From Sva-07 sp963752815 (lineage in GTDB: Bacteria > Actinomycetota > Acidimicrobiia > Acidimicrobiales > Ilumatobacteraceae): 64,000 nucleotides of DNA. The notes below the pieces were generated by a model. The model had not been told where the DNA came from, made no database searches, and was given only the letters and a program-made list of their open reading frames with translations. Where the stretch lies: NCBI GenBank assembly GCA_963752815.1, contig CAVVZI010000016.1, positions 1-64,000 on the forward strand, given 5' to 3'. Position 1 is the first letter of the stretch. Every line of letters starts with the position of its first letter. This document shows positions 46,179-57,969 of this stretch, piece by piece. The position numbers and the translations under genes were made by a program.

Positions 46179-47451
46179 TCACGGGACCTGCCACAGACCT
46201 GCCTTCAGATACGCACCCTCCGGGAAGGTGACCGGGTGGTCGATGTCGTGCCCGGTGCGGCGTGATCTCGCGCAGCGGACGATCGGCGCCCGCCGCGGCG
46301 CGCTCGACCGCCTCGAAGAAGTCGGCCGCCGGAACCCGGCTCGAGCACGAAGCCTGCACGAGCACCCCACCGGGCGCGACGAGCCGAACGGCGTCGCGGG
46401 TCAACCGTGCGTAGGCCCTGAGGGCTCCCTCGACGTTCGACTGGCGCTGGGCGAACGAGGGCGGGTCGATGACGACCAGCCCGAAGCGACGATCCTGCCG
46501 ACCGAGATCGGACATCACCTCGAAGGCGTCGCCGACCCGCGTGTCGTGGGCGCAGGCCTGCACCGCCTCGAGCGTCCGATTCCGTTCCATGTTGCGCCCG
46601 GCGGCGGCCAGCGTGGGTGCCGACAGGTCGACGCTCAGCACCGACCGGGCGCCGCCGGCGGCGGCGTGCACGCTGAATCCGCCGCTCGCCGCGAACACGT
46701 CGAGCACGTCGATGCCTGCCGTCATCGCTCCGACCAGCATCCGGTTCGCCCGTTGGTCGAGGAACCAGCCGGTCTTCTGGCCGTGTCGCACGTCCGCCTC
46801 GAACGCGAGGCCGGCCTCACGGAACACGACTGCGTCATTCGCCAGCTCGCCGGCGATCACGTCCCCGTCGGCCAGTCCGAACGTTTCGCCGCGTGCCACC
46901 GTCCGCGCCAGCCGCAGCACCACCGCGGTCGTCGGCACCGTCGCGCCGGCGACATCGAGCAGGGCGCGCACGACGGCGGCGAGGTGCGGGAACCACGCGG
47001 CCGAATAGACCTTGACGACCATCACATCCGCATACCGGTCGACGACCAGGCCGGGCAGGCCGTCGTTCTCGCCGTTGATCACGCGGTAGCCGAGTTCGGA
47101 GGCGTCGGCCGCGTCGACGAACGGCGCCCGACGGTCGAGCGCCCGGGCGATCGACGTTCGCCACCACGACTCGTCGATCGTCGCCGGCGCACCGTGGTGC
47201 AGCACCTTGATGCGGATCGGCGACGCGGGGTCGAACAGGCCGATCGCGGCGAACGCTCGCCGTTGATCGAACACGACGGCCAGATCGCCGGGCCCGCCCC
47301 CCTCGTTGATCGACGTGATCGAGTCGGCGAAGATCCACGGGTGGCCGGCGCGCACGTGGCGGAGGGCATCGGGCGTGACCCGCACCGCCAGCCGCCGAGC
47401 CGACGGTGACGGCAGCGCATCGAGGATGGGATCGACGGGGACGTCGGACAC
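46179..47451 (-). CDS. class I rRNA large-subunit methyltransferase (RlmI-like)
   Basis: About 423 residues across one synonymous frame change at 46257-46258 (proline). An N-terminal PUA domain (VRAGHPWIFADSITSI), a central EEHD-like domain with ENDGLPGLVVDRYADVMVVK, then the SAM site VLDVFAASGGFSVHAAAGGA and the motif IV VVIDPPSFAQRQ, with a motif VI Cys in ASCSSRVPAADFF. RlmI forms m5C1962 in 23S rRNA; the Cys and DPPS pattern fit a C5-cytosine or related methyltransferase. Exact target site is inferred by family only. Confidence 0.85.
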
Positions 47452-47483
47452 GTTCCAAGGACTAGCACGGTTGTAGCCGATTC

Positions 47484-47546
47484 GGTTCGTTCCGGCCCCG
47501 ACCCCGAACGAACCGTGTTCGTTCCGGCCCCGACCCCGAACGAACC
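47484..47546. repeat. two copies of the 31-bp GGTTCGTTC palindrome
   Basis: Copies at 47484-47514 and 47517-47546, each GTTCGTTCCGGCCCC then GACCCCGAACGAACC, in direct tandem, followed by a partial GAACGAACC at about 47547-47555. Located in the divergent gap between the rRNA methyltransferase and phosphofructokinase genes. A third copy is at 18836. Confidence 0.82.
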
Positions 47547-47623
47547 GAACGAACCGGTTCGCCAGGTGAACGCTCGATGAAGCAGCGCGCGCCGTACCGG
47601 AACGTCACGTACTGTCGGGTCGG

Positions 47624-48740
47624 ATGGAACAGATTCGACGTGTGGCGATCAGCACCGGCGGCGGCGATGCGCCGGGGTTGAACGCGGTGATCCGTTCGGT
47701 GACGCTGGCGGCACTCAACCGCGGGTGGGACGTGGTCGGAATCCGCGACGGCTTCAACGGCCTGCTCTTTCCCGACGACTACGACGGCGACGGACTCATC
47801 GAGCTCGGTCGCGAGTCCGTGCGCGGGATCTCGCACCTCGGCGGCACCATCATCGGCTCGACCAACAAGGGCAACCCGACGGCGTACCCCGTCCAGCAGG
47901 ACGACGGTTCGTGGATCGAGGTCGATCGCACCCACGAGCTGCTCGGTCGCTTCGACGAGGCCAGGATCGACGCCCTCGTCACGGTCGGCGGTGACGGCTC
48001 GCTCACCATCGGGCATCATCTGTTCCGCCACGGGCTGCGGGTGATCGGCGTGCCGAAGACGATCGACAACGACCTCGACAAGACCACGGCGACGTTCGGG
48101 TTCGACACCGCCGTCGGCTTCGCCACCGAGTGCATCGACCGGCTCTTCTCGACGGCCACGTCCCACGGCCGCGTCATCGTCGTGGAGGTCATGGGTCGCT
48201 ACGCCGGGTGGATCGCCCTGCACTCGGGGATGGCCGCCGGCGCGCACTGCATCCTCATCCCGGAAATTCCGTACTCCCTCGTGCCGATCGCGGCCACGAT
48301 CCGAGCAACGCGAGCTGCGCGGTGCGAAGTTCTCGATCGTGGTGGTGGCCGAAGGAGCCGTACCCGTCGACGGCGAGGTGTCGACCATCGGCAAGGCGAT
48401 CGGTCAGGCCGTGCAACTCGGTGGCGTCGGCGGCAAGGTCTCCGCCGAACTGGAAGTGCTCACCGGCAAGGAGGCCCGCACGGTGGTGCTCGGCCATCTG
48501 CTGCGGGGCGGCTCGCCCACGTCGGTCGACCGGCTGCTCGGGCTCCGCTTCGGCGCCGCCGCGGTGCGGGCGCTCGAGGAGGGCCGCAACGGGGTGATGG
48601 TCGCGCTCGACCCACCCAACGTCACCTACGTGCCGCTCGACGAGGCGACGAACCGGATGAAGAGCGTCCCGCCGGACTGCGACACGATCCTCACCGCCCG
48701 CGACCTCGGCATCAACTTCGGCGATTCGATGCCGCTCTGA
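47624..48740 (+). CDS. pfkA: 6-phosphofructokinase
   Basis: About 371 residues across one synonymous frame change at 48304-48305 (arginine). Substrate and nucleotide loops: ISTGGGDAPGLNAVIRSV, VTVGGDGSLTIGHHL (GGDGS, the ATP-type glycine; PPi enzymes usually have GGDDS), catalytic PKTIDNDLDKTTATFGF (Asp base), and EVMGRYAGWIALHSG (MGR motif). It phosphorylates fructose 6-phosphate in glycolysis. The GGDGS residue favours ATP, but actinobacterial group III PFKs with PPi use exist, so donor specificity stays open. Confidence 0.9.
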
Positions 48741-48796
48741 AATGAACGGCTGAACGAACGGACGGACGGGCGGTCGGACGCGTTGCCGCGTGACCG

Positions 48797-49435
48797 TCAG
48801 TGTTTGCGGTCGATCAACGCGAGGCGCAGACCGAGGCCGACGATCACCGCACCGCCGAAACCGCTGAGTACCTCCAGGCGGCGTGGCGACCGGACGAACC
48901 ACTGCCGGGCGGTACCCGCGCCCAGCCCCCAGGCGCTGTCGGACACGAGCGCCACGGCGACGAAGACCAGGCCGAGCACGGCCATCTGCAACGCCCCGGG
49001 CGCTCCGCCGTGGTCGACGAACTGGGGCAGGATCGCCGCGAAGAACACGATCGTCTTGGGATTCGACGATCCGACCGCGAACCCGTCGATCAGCAACGAC
49101 CGGGTCGATCGGGCGACGACGGGTGACGGGTCGACGGCGGACGCGTCGCGGCGGTGTCGGAAGGTCTGCACCCCGAGCCAGACGAGGTAGGCGGCACCGA
49201 GCAGTTTGATCGCGGTGAACACGGCGATGGAACGTTCGACGATCGCCCCGACGCCCACGGCGACGAGGAGCACCTGCGTGTACGCCCCGGCGGCGTTGCC
49301 GAGCACCGTCACCAACGCGGCGCGACGCCCGTGCGACACGGCACGGCTCACCACGAACATCACGCTCGGGCCCGGGATGATGATGATCGCGAACGCCACG
49401 GCGGCGAATCCGACGAGTGACGAAGTGGGAGGCAC
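48797..49435 (-). CDS. LysE/RhtB-family amino acid exporter
   Basis: 212 residues with six hydrophobic segments. LysE signatures: an N-terminal IIIIPGPSVMFVVSRAVSHG (PGP motif), RAALVTVLGNAAGAY, LLGAAYLVWLGVQTFRHR, and the GFAVGSSNPKTIVFFAAILPQF segment of the second half. Substrate within the family varies (lysine, homoserine, threonine, cysteine). Intact. It is convergent with pfkA and divergent from the DUF2252 gene. Confidence 0.88.
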   Translation of the reverse strand: MPPTSSLVGFAAVAFAIIIIPGPSVMFVVSRAVSHGRRAALVTVLGNAAGAYTQVLLVAVGVGAIVERSIAVFTAIKLLGAAYLVWLGVQTFRHRRDASAVDPSPVVARSTRSLLIDGFAVGSSNPKTIVFFAAILPQFVDHGGAPGALQMAVLGLVFVAVALVSDSAWGLGAGTARQWFVRSPRRLEVLSGFGGAVIVGLGLRLALIDRKH

Positions 49436-49542
49436 GTTGGTATTGAAGCCGTTGAAGCGCCCGAACCGACGCGCAATTTCGACCGCGGAGGGACATGTAC
49501 AGTTCCGCTCACAACGAGCGGTGCTCCCCCAGATAGGTCGTC

Positions 49543-50934
49543 ATGGCGAAGAAATCCAAACCGATCCCCGAGTTCCACCATGCCGCGGCCGCACGCGCCC
49601 GACGCGAGGAGGGCCAGGACCGGCGAGCAATCGTCCCGCTGGAATCGCACGCTTCGGTGCCCTCCGGTCGAGAAGACGCGATGGACATCATCACCGCGCA
49701 GGACTCGTCGCGATTGCCCAACCTCGTTCCGATCCGCCACGGCCGGATGAGCGTCTCGCCGTTCACGTTCTACCGTGCCACGGCAGCGGTGATGGCCTCC
49801 GATCTCTCCCGCACACCGACCACCGACCTGACGCTGCAGATCTGCGGAGACGCCCACCTGTCGAACTTCGGAGTCTTCAGCGGCCCTGACCGGCGGCTCG
49901 TGTTCGACCTCAACGATTTCGACGAGACACTGGCCGGCCCGTTCGAATGGGACGTGAAGCGGCTCGCCGCGAGCATCACCGTCGCCGGCCGCCACAACGA
50001 CTTCAAGGAGAAGGAGATCAGGCGGGCCACCCGATCCGCCGTCACGGCCTACCGCGAGGGCCTCGAACGGCTGTCCCACATCGCACCGCTGGCGCTCAAC
50101 TACATCAGGGTCGAGATCGAGCCGGTCATCCAGTCGCTCAAGGATCCGACCATGCGCAAGCGCGCCGACAAGGTGTCGCAGAAGGCGCAGCTGCGCGACA
50201 GCATCTCGGCGGTCGGCAAGCTCACCGAGATCGTCAACGGACGACACCAGATCGTGTCGCGCCCGCCGCTGATCATCCGGCTCGACGAGCAGCTCGCGGC
50301 CACCGGCTCGAAGGAGATCCAGGACTTCTTCGGCTCGTATCTGTCCACGCTGCCCCACCACCGCCAACACCTGCTCAGCCGCTACGCCGTCGTCGACGTC
50401 GCCCACAAGATCGTCGGTGTCGGCAGTGTCGGCACGCGCTGCATGATCGTGTTGCTCGAGAGCGGCGACGGGCACCCGCTGTTCCTCCAGTTCAAGGAAG
50501 CCGGCCCGTCGGTGCTCGAGCCCTATTGCGGCGACAGCCCGTATTCCGAGCACGGGGAACGCGTCGTCCAGGGTCAGCGCCTGATGCAGACCACCGGCGA
50601 CATCTTCCTCGGCTGGTCGCAGCTGCATCGCGAAGGGCTGACGACCGACTTCTACTTCCGGCAGTTGTGGGACGGCAAGGGCTCGTTCGACCCGGAAGGG
50701 ATGCGTCCGGCGGGCTTCGAGCTCTACGCGGCCGTGTGCGGCGACACGTTGGCCCTCGCGCACGCTCGATCGGGTGATGCGTCGATGATCTCGGGTTACC
50801 TCGGCACCGACTCGACGTTCGACGAGGCCGTCACCGACTTCTCCAGTGGCTACGCCGACATCATCGAGGCCGATCACGGCGTGCATGCCGCGGCGATCGC
50901 GTCGGGCCGGATCGAAGCGATCCGCGACATCTGA
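49543..50934 (+). CDS. DUF2252 family protein
   Basis: 463 residues, intact. DUF2252 features: LVPIRHGRMSVSPFTFYRAT, QICGDAHLSNFGVF, LVFDLNDFDETLAGPFEWDV (kinase-like DFD/D-x-ND motif) and LFLQFKEAGPSVLEPY. The pattern (GD-x-HLxN and DFD) is that of an atypical kinase/aminoglycoside phosphotransferase fold, but no substrate is known. It converges on cydB with 15 bp between stops. Confidence 0.85.
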   Translation: MAKKSKPIPEFHHAAAARARREEGQDRRAIVPLESHASVPSGREDAMDIITAQDSSRLPNLVPIRHGRMSVSPFTFYRATAAVMASDLSRTPTTDLTLQICGDAHLSNFGVFSGPDRRLVFDLNDFDETLAGPFEWDVKRLAASITVAGRHNDFKEKEIRRATRSAVTAYREGLERLSHIAPLALNYIRVEIEPVIQSLKDPTMRKRADKVSQKAQLRDSISAVGKLTEIVNGRHQIVSRPPLIIRLDEQLAATGSKEIQDFFGSYLSTLPHHRQHLLSRYAVVDVAHKIVGVGSVGTRCMIVLLESGDGHPLFLQFKEAGPSVLEPYCGDSPYSEHGERVVQGQRLMQTTGDIFLGWSQLHREGLTTDFYFRQLWDGKGSFDPEGMRPAGFELYAAVCGDTLALAHARSGDASMISGYLGTDSTFDEAVTDFSSGYADIIEADHGVHAAAIASGRIEAIRDI

Positions 50935-50949
50935 CGCGGGTATCGCAGG

Positions 50950-51976
50950 TCAGGGGGCGGCGTTCGGCTCCGGCGCGCTCTCCATGGGGAGCATCCCTCG
51001 CTGGTCGAGGACGAAGAGGAACCCGATCGCCGGGAAGACGAAGAGCACGGCGAGGACGGTGGCGACGAGCACCGCGGCGATCGTGCCCGACGGAGCGGCG
51101 GCCGCGTCGACGGTGAGCGTTTCGGGAAGGATGTAGTCCCACTGGGCGACCCCCCATCCGACGATCACCGCGGCGACCGCGCCGACGGCCGCGAGCCGGG
51201 CGCCGCGATGGTTGGCGCGGAGCAACAACACCAACGAGCCGGCCCCGCACACGGCCGACACGATCACGAGGGGCAGCGCGCGTGACGTCAGGCCGTCGAA
51301 CAGGTACTCGGCGTCGGACGCCAGCACGAAGATGCCGACGAACGCCACCACCCCGGCGACGGCCGCGGCGACGAGGGCTCGGATCCTGAAGTACTCGATC
51401 ATCGCGGCGTCGGCGAGTCGCCGAGCGTCCCAGACGAGGTAGACGGCGGCGAGGTACGCGCAGGCACACACGGCGAGCACGCCTCCCAGGATCGAGGTCG
51501 GGTTGACCCAGCTGTCCCAGGGGTCGCCCGCCACGCCGCCGGCAGGCACGCGGCCGGACGCGATCGCGCCGGCGATGGCGCCGAAGCAGTACGGGACGAT
51601 CACCGACGAGAGCGCGAAGACCGCGCCGAACGCCCGACGCTGCCGCGTGCGCGAGCACCGCCTTGCGGAACGCAAAGCTGGCACCGCGCAGCACGATGCC
51701 GAACGCGGCGATCGTCAACGGGACGAACAGCGTCAGGGTGATCGACGCGTACGCCTCGGGAAAGGACGTCCAGAGCACGACGAAGACGAAGATCAACCAC
51801 ACGTGGTTCGCCTCCCACACCGGGGCGATCGAGTGGTCGATCACCGCGCGGGGACGACCACCGCGGTGTGTGCCACCGGCGACGAGGTCCCAGAACCCGG
51901 CACCGAAGTCGGCTCCGCCGAAAATGGCGTAGCCGAGGATGCCGATGAACAGCACGACGGCGGCCGCCGTGCTCAC
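50950..51976 (-). CDS. cydB: cytochrome bd ubiquinol/menaquinol oxidase subunit II
   Basis: About 341 residues across one synonymous frame change at 51637-51638 (alanine). CydB features: FGGADFGAGFWDLVAGG near the N-terminus, APVWEANHVWLIFVFVVLWT, FPEAYASITLTLFVPL and the C-terminal QWDYILPETLTV region, with about eight TM helices. Paired with CydA it reduces O2 with quinol electrons at high affinity without proton pumping. The GTG start overlaps the cydA stop (GTGA). Confidence 0.93.
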
Positions 51977-53445
51977 GTCGGTACCTCCTGCGGTTCGCGG
52001 CCAGTCTCCGGTTGCGTGTCGGGATACGGCTCGGGCACGCTCGACGGCCCGTACGGGACGTCGTCCTCGCCGTAATCGTCGGTCTCGCCGGCCTCCTCGT
52101 TGCGGCGGAAGCGGCGGCTCATGCTGCGCAGCACGTAGACGGTGGTGCATGCCAGCGCGGTGTACAGCAGGATGACGCCGATGAAGGTCACCCAGACGCC
52201 GGTGTTCCCGGTGGCCGCGTCCTCGACCTTCATCAGGTTGTAGACGATCCACGGTTGTCGGCCGACCTCGCTGACCACCCACCCCGCTTCCATCGTGATG
52301 ACCGCGAGCACCCCGGCCGTCGACGCGATGTACAGGAACAGTTTGCTCTGCGGCATGTCCTTGCGGAAGATCCACGTTGCCCAGTACCAGATGGCGAGCA
52401 GGAACAGCAGCGTTCCGAGACCGACCATGACGTCCCACGCGAGGTGGACGACGTTCACCTCGCGAATCGTCGGCCGATCCTCCTCGGGGAACGAGTTGAG
52501 CCCCTGGATCACCGTGGCCGTGCCGTCGGTCGGATCGGAGAGCCACGAGGCCAAGCCGGGGATGGCGATGCCGCCCACGACCTCGCCGTCCGAGTTCAGG
52601 TGCCCGAACAACGTCTCGGGCACATCGTCCGTCGTCTCGGGCACCAACTCGATGGCGGCGAACTTCATCGGCTGGTTGTTGTAGACCCACGCGTGCGAGC
52701 GATGTCGCCGACGCCCATCTGGATCGGAATGGCGATCGCCGCGACGGTGAACGGGATCAGGAAGCCCAGCCGGTGGTACCGGTCACGGCGGCCGCGCAGC
52801 ATGCCGACCGCGTAGACCGACGAGATGAGGAACCCGCCGACGACGTAGGCGGCGACCACCATGTGGGCCGCCATCAATGGCATCGCGTCGTTGAAGATCA
52901 CCCCCCAGGGGTCGACATCGACGATGTCGCCGGCACTGTTCAGCGTGAATCCGGACGGCTCGTTCATCCAGGCGTTCGCGGCGACGACCGACACGCTGCC
53001 CAGCACCCCGGTGATCACGATCGGCACACCCATCCAGAAGTGCGTCCACGGCTTCAGCCGCGTCCAGCCGAAGATGTAGATCGACACGAAGATGGCCTCG
53101 GTGAAGAAGAACAGGCCCTCGAAGGCGAACGGGACGCCGAACGCGTCGCCCCACTGCCCCATGAACCGCGGCCACAGCAGGCCGAACTCGAAGCTGAGGC
53201 ACGGTGCCGGTGACGGCGCCCGACGGCGAACGTGACCGCCATGTACTTCGACCATCGCTGGGCCAGCAGCAGCGCAGTCGGCGTCGTCGTGCTTGATCGC
53301 CTTGTAGTTGGCGATCAGCGTCATCAGTCGCCCACGACACGCCGAGCGGCACGAGGATGATGTGGAACGCCAGCGTGAACGCCATCTGCGACCTGGCCCA
53401 CGGCACCGGGTTCACCGCGAGCAGCGACGCAGTCGTGGCGAGCAT
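51973..53445 (-). CDS. cydA: cytochrome bd oxidase subunit I
   Basis: About 489 residues. Conserved CydA features: SQMAFTLAFHIILVPLG (heme b595 His), KYMAVTFAVGAVTG region, SFEFGLLWPRFMG, TLNS-like AGDIVDVDPWGVIFNDAMP, NQPMKFAAIELVPE (Met ligand of b558, QPMK) and a short Q-loop with EVGRQPWIV. The frame changes at 53328-53329, 53276-53277, 53218-53219 and 53199-53200 (each a doubled synonymous wobble base), plus one or two near 52696. GTG start at 53445. The Q-loop is short, as in most actinobacterial enzymes. Confidence 0.93.
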
Positions 53446-53609
53446 CGGTCGCTCATTGAGCCCAGCCGAGTCGTCCGAGCATCAGCCGGTTCGGCGAACC
53501 GATCGTCCGATGTGGCCGATGACGGCCGTGTCGTCCGTTCGGTCTACGGTGGCCCTCGTTCGCTGGCGAGATAGCCCGCTCACCTCGTCCACTCTCGGTC
53601 GGAGCGCAC

Positions 53610-55301
53610 ATGCCCAACGAAGCACAGCCCCTGACCGTCACCGTCGACCGGCCAGCACCTGCTGACCCACCCGTTGACCAACAAGGGCACCGCCTTCACG
53701 ATCGCCGAGCGCGACGCGCTCGGGTCTGCACGGACTCCTGCCGACCCACGTCGAGACGATCGAGGAGCGCGCCGCCCGCGTCCGGACGCAGTACGCCCTG
53801 CTCGAGACCGATCTCGAGCGACACGTGCTGCTGCGCGACGTGCAGGACTACGACGAGACGCTGTTCCTGCGCCTGTTGCTCGACGACATCACGACGCTGA
53901 TGCCGATCGTGTACACGCCGGTGGTCGGCGAGGCGTGCCAGAAGTTCAGCATGATCTACCAGCACCATCGTGGGCTGTTCCTGTCGTATCCCGACGCCGA
54001 CCGGCTCGAGGAGATGTTGCGGTCGATCCCCCACGACGAGGTCGCCGTGATCGTCGTCACCGACGGTGAGCGCATCCTCGGTCTGGGCGACCAGGGCGCG
54101 GACGGTCTCGGGATCCCGATCGGCAAGCTGTCGCTGTACTCGGCGTGCGGCGGCATCGACCCGGCCACCACACTGCCGATCGTGCTCGACGTCGGCACGA
54201 ACAACGAGGCGCGCCGCAACGACCCCGACTACCTCGGCTGGCGGCACGAGCGGATCGTCGGGCCGGACTACGACGCCTTCGTCGACGCGTTCGTCGAGGC
54301 CGTGAAGAAGGTCTTCCCGGACGTGATGCTGCAGTGGGAGGACTTCGCCGAGCACCACGCCCATCTCCTGCTCGATCGCTACCGCAACGACCTGTGCACG
54401 TTCAACGACGACATCCAGGGCACGGCCACGGTGGCCATGGCCGCGGTGCTGTCCGGGCTGCGCCAGACCGACCGCTCGATCCGTGATCAGAAGATCGTCA
54501 TCGTCGGTGCCGGATCTGCCGGCTCCGGGATCGCCGAGCAGACTCGTCCTCGCCATGGGGCCGACGGGTTGTCGGATGCCGAGGCGCGGGAGCGGTTCTA
54601 CCTCGTCGACCGGCCTGGTCTGCTCGACGAGCGACATGGCCGACCTCGAGAAGTTCCAGGTGCCGCTCGCCCAGTCGCCGGACGCGGTCGCCGACTGGAC
54701 GCGGGCCGATCCGGGGACGACGAGCCTGCTCGACGTCGTCACCAACGCCAAGCCGACCGTGATCATCGGCGTCACCGGCGTGTTCGGACTCTTCACCGAG
54801 GACGTCATCCGGGCGATGGCCGCCGGCAACGAGGCGCCGATCATCCTGCCGCTCTCGAACCCCACGTCGCGCGCCGAGGCCACCGCCGAGGACGTGCTCA
54901 CCTGGACCGACGGCAAGGCGCTCGTCGCCACCGGCAGCCCGTTCAAGCCGGTCGAGCTCAACGGGGTGACGTACACGATCGCCCAGAGCAACAACTCCTA
55001 CATCTTCCCCGGCGTCGGTCTCGGCGTGCGGGCGTCGAAGGCGACGCGGGTCTCCGACGAGATGTTCATGGCCGCCGCCACCGCCCTCGCCGCCTCCGTG
55101 GATGCGCAGAAGCCGGGCGACAGCCTGCTCCCCCCACTCACCGAGGTCCGCGAGGTGAGCCGCAAGATCGCCATCGCCGTCGGCTTGCAGGCGCAGGCCG
55201 ACGGCAACGCCCCGAGCCACCACGCCCGAGGAACTCGAGCGGCTGATCGACGAAACGATGTGGGACGCCCAGTACCGCCCGTTCGTCTACCAGGCCCCTG
55301 A
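53610..55301 (+). CDS. maeA: NAD-dependent malic enzyme
   Basis: About 562 residues once the shifts are removed. Malic-enzyme signatures: LLTHPLTNKGTAFTIAERDA, LMPIVYTPVVGEACQKFS, ILGLGDQGADGLGIPIGKLS, LDVGTNNEARRNDPDYLGWR, FAEHHAHLLLDRYRNDLCTF then NDDIQGTATV, and the NAD site KIVIVGAGSAGSGIAEQ. It decarboxylates malate to pyruvate with reduction of NAD+. Five doubled synonymous wobble bases (53645-46, 53721-22, 54541-42, 54625-26, 55214-15) and two dropped bases (near 54564 and 55297) are needed; with them the length is a multiple of three and the protein ends YRPFVYQAP-stop. Confidence 0.88.
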
Positions 55302-55361
55302 CCATCACCCGACCACTGTCCAACCACTCGCAACCAGCCGAACACACACCGGAGACACTCG

Positions 55362-56614
55362 ATGGCCATCGACCTCGTTGAACTACACAGCCGCTCGGCG
55401 ACAAGGAGAACTCCGCGTTCTTCGAGGAGTACCTCCCCAAGGTGTACGAGCGCCGCGTCGCCAGCGGCCTCGACGAACTCGTCCGCGAGATGGCGGCCGT
55501 CGTCGTCCAGGTCGAGCACGGCGACGCCGTCAAGTACATCGCCGAGCTCGCCGTGATGGGCCCGTACCGCCTGATCGACGCCGCGCCTCACCGACACGCA
55601 CCGGGTGTTCCTGCTGCGCTCGCAGCCCGAGTTCCCGCGCATGATCGTGCTCGAGCCGCTGAGCCACGGCTACGAGGACGAGATCACCCGGTGGAACGAG
55701 CTGTACCCGCTGTCGAAGCACAAGCCGAACGCCCGCTACATCGGCGAGGTCTACAAGACGTCGTCCGTCGGTGCGGTGCGCGACGCGCTCGAGCCGCAGA
55801 ACATCCGCTTCGTGTACCCCGGCGACCAGGAGAACGGCTTCTACTGCCTCGACCACCTCACGTTCACGTTCCTGTCCGACTTCACGTACAACCGGGTCGG
55901 GCTACGTCGACGTCGACCTCGACGACCTCGGCGTCGCTCGGCCTCGGCGAGCGGCTCACCCTGTCGCCCGACGATCAGGCGACGCATCGACGCCGCCGCC
56001 GAACTGCAGGCGGAGAACGGCATCGGCGGGCTGGTCCTCGGACTCGACCACATGGCCACGCGCATCCTCGCCGGCGAACGCGAGGACGCCATCCTCGAGT
56101 ACCTCACGATGGTCCCGTACTACTTCTGGGGCGCCTACAACATCACCGAGATGAACTCGTCGACGAACGTGACGAGGAACCCGAACGTGCCCGACGACAA
56201 GATGTCGCCGGCCCGGGTGTTCACGGCCAACAACACGCCGTCGTTCGTCAACTCGTTCGACGACGCTGCCGATGCCGACCGAGGACTTCGTCCGCAACTT
56301 CGGGCGCCGCATGCACCACATGGCCGTCGCGGTGATCGACGGCCACGTCGCCGACGAGAAGAACGTCGACTACGTCGTGCGCCAGCTCTGCGAGATGGGC
56401 ACCGACTTCCTCGCCCACGTCGTCGGCGAGTGCAAGGACGAGCCGAACCTCAAGCAGATCTTCTCCAAGAGCTCCGCCCTACTCGCTGCTGATCACCGAG
56501 TACGTCGAGCGCTGCCACGGCTACGAGGGCTTCTTCACCCGCGGCAACGTCGCCGCGCTCACCGAGGCCGCGGGCGCGGCGGAACGGTACGAACACGGGC
56601 ATGTCTTCGACTGA
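55362..56614 (+). CDS. unrecognised ~415-aa protein of the respiratory cluster
   Basis: Not recognised. About 415 residues after correcting six doubled bases (55585-86, 55898-99, 55935-36, 55984-85, 56264-65, 56481-82) and one dropped base near 55394. Visible blocks: LVREMAAVVVQVEHGDAVKY, YEDEITRWNELYPLSKHKPN, FVYPGDQENGFYCLDHLTFT, GIGGLVLGLDHMATRILAGE, PYYFWGAYNITEMNSSTNVT and FGRRMHHMAVAVIDGHVADE. The conserved Cys, His and Asp residues and lack of TM helices suggest a soluble enzyme; a glyoxalase/VOC-like metal site is conceivable (GLDHMATR, HHMAV) but weak. It lies between malic enzyme and NADH dehydrogenase and overlaps the latter by 14 bp. Confidence 0.7.
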
Positions 56615-57969
56615 GGCGCGACGCCGCGGCCCATGTCGTCGTCGTCGGCGCCGGGTTCGCCGGCGTCGCCTGCGCCAAGGAACTCGGCGAGGCCGGCGTG
56701 TCGGTCACCCTGATCGACAAGAACACGTACCACCAGTTCCAGCCGCTGCTGTACCAGGTCGCCACGGCCCAGCTCGCCCCGGGCGACGTGATGCGCCCGC
56801 TGCGCGGTCTGTTCCGCAAGCACGAGACCGTGAACGTCAAGCTCGGCCGAGGTCGTCGTCGATCGACCCGTCGACGCGCGACCGTCACCACGGCCGACGG
56901 GCGACACGTTCACCGGCGACCATCTCGTCGTGTCCGTCGGCACCGAGCCGAACTTCTTCGGCGTTCCCGGCGCGGCCGAGCACGCCTTCCCGCTGTACTC
57001 GGCGCTCGACGCGGAGAACCTCCGCAACCGGATCCTGCGCCTGTTCGAGGACGCCGATCTCGACCCGAGCCGGCTCGACCAGGGGGCGCTCAACTTCGTG
57101 ATCGTCGGCGCCGGCGCCACCGGCGTGGAGACAGCCGGAGCCCTCGCCGACATGATCCACGAGGTGATGCCGCGAGCGGTACCACGACCTCGACATCAGC
57201 GCCGCGACGATCACGCTCGTCGACCACGGCGACGTCGTGCTCGCGCCGTTCTCCGAGAAGGCCCACGCGTACGCGGCCAAGGCGCTCGACCAAGAAGGGT
57301 GTCGAGCTCAAGCTCGGCGCATCGGTCACCGCGGTCGAGGCCGACCGCGCCGTGTTCGCCGACGGCACCCACATCCTCTCCCGCTGCGTCGTGTGGGCCG
57401 GCGGACTGAAGGCGCGCGAGATCGGCGGCCTCGAGCAGCTGCCGAACGTCCGCGGGCGGATCAGCGTCGGCGCCGACCTCAGCGTCGACGGGTTCCCCGG
57501 CGTGTACGCCGTCGGTGACGGCGCCGCGGTGACCGACCCCGACGGCGACCCGTACCCGCAGCTCGGTTCGGTCGCCCTGCAGGCCGGAGGAGCGGTGGCC
57601 AAGAGCATCCTCGCCGACGATCGACGGCAAGCCGGCACCCGTCGTTCAAGTACCACGACAAGGGCATCATGGCGATGATCGGCCACGGCGCCGCGGTCGC
57701 CGAGATGGGCAAGCACCACCACGAGCTGCACGGCTCGGTCGCCTTCGCCGCCTGGCTCGGCGTGCACGCCTGGCTGCTCAACACCACACCGCGCCCGCAT
57801 CGACGCGTTCATCAACTGGGCCTGGGACTCGTTCTCCAACAGCCGCGGTCCGGCCATCATCGACGACCCCGACGCGCCGCGCATCGACTGGGGTGGCGAC
57901 GACCGCGCGGACGACCTCGATGACCCACTCGAATCCACCGCAACAGCAGCAAGGGCAACTTCCTCATGA
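56601..57969 (+). CDS. ndh: type II NADH:quinone oxidoreductase
   Basis: About 453 residues after correction. FAD site HVVVVGAGFAGVACAKELGE, then DKNTYHQFQPLLYQVATAQL, VSVGTEPNFFGVPGAAEHAF, the NAD site NFVIVGAGATGVETAGALAD, VWAGGLKAREIGGL, and GVYAVGDGAAVTDPDGDPYP with a PQLGSVALQAGGAVAKSI quinone-side motif. It oxidises NADH and reduces menaquinone without pumping protons. Eight doubled wobble bases (56618-19, 56844-45, 56901-02, 57172-73, 57287-88, 57615-16, 57640-41, 57788-89) and one dropped base near 56886; the corrected length is a multiple of three. The stop overlaps the next ATG (ATGA). Confidence 0.9.
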
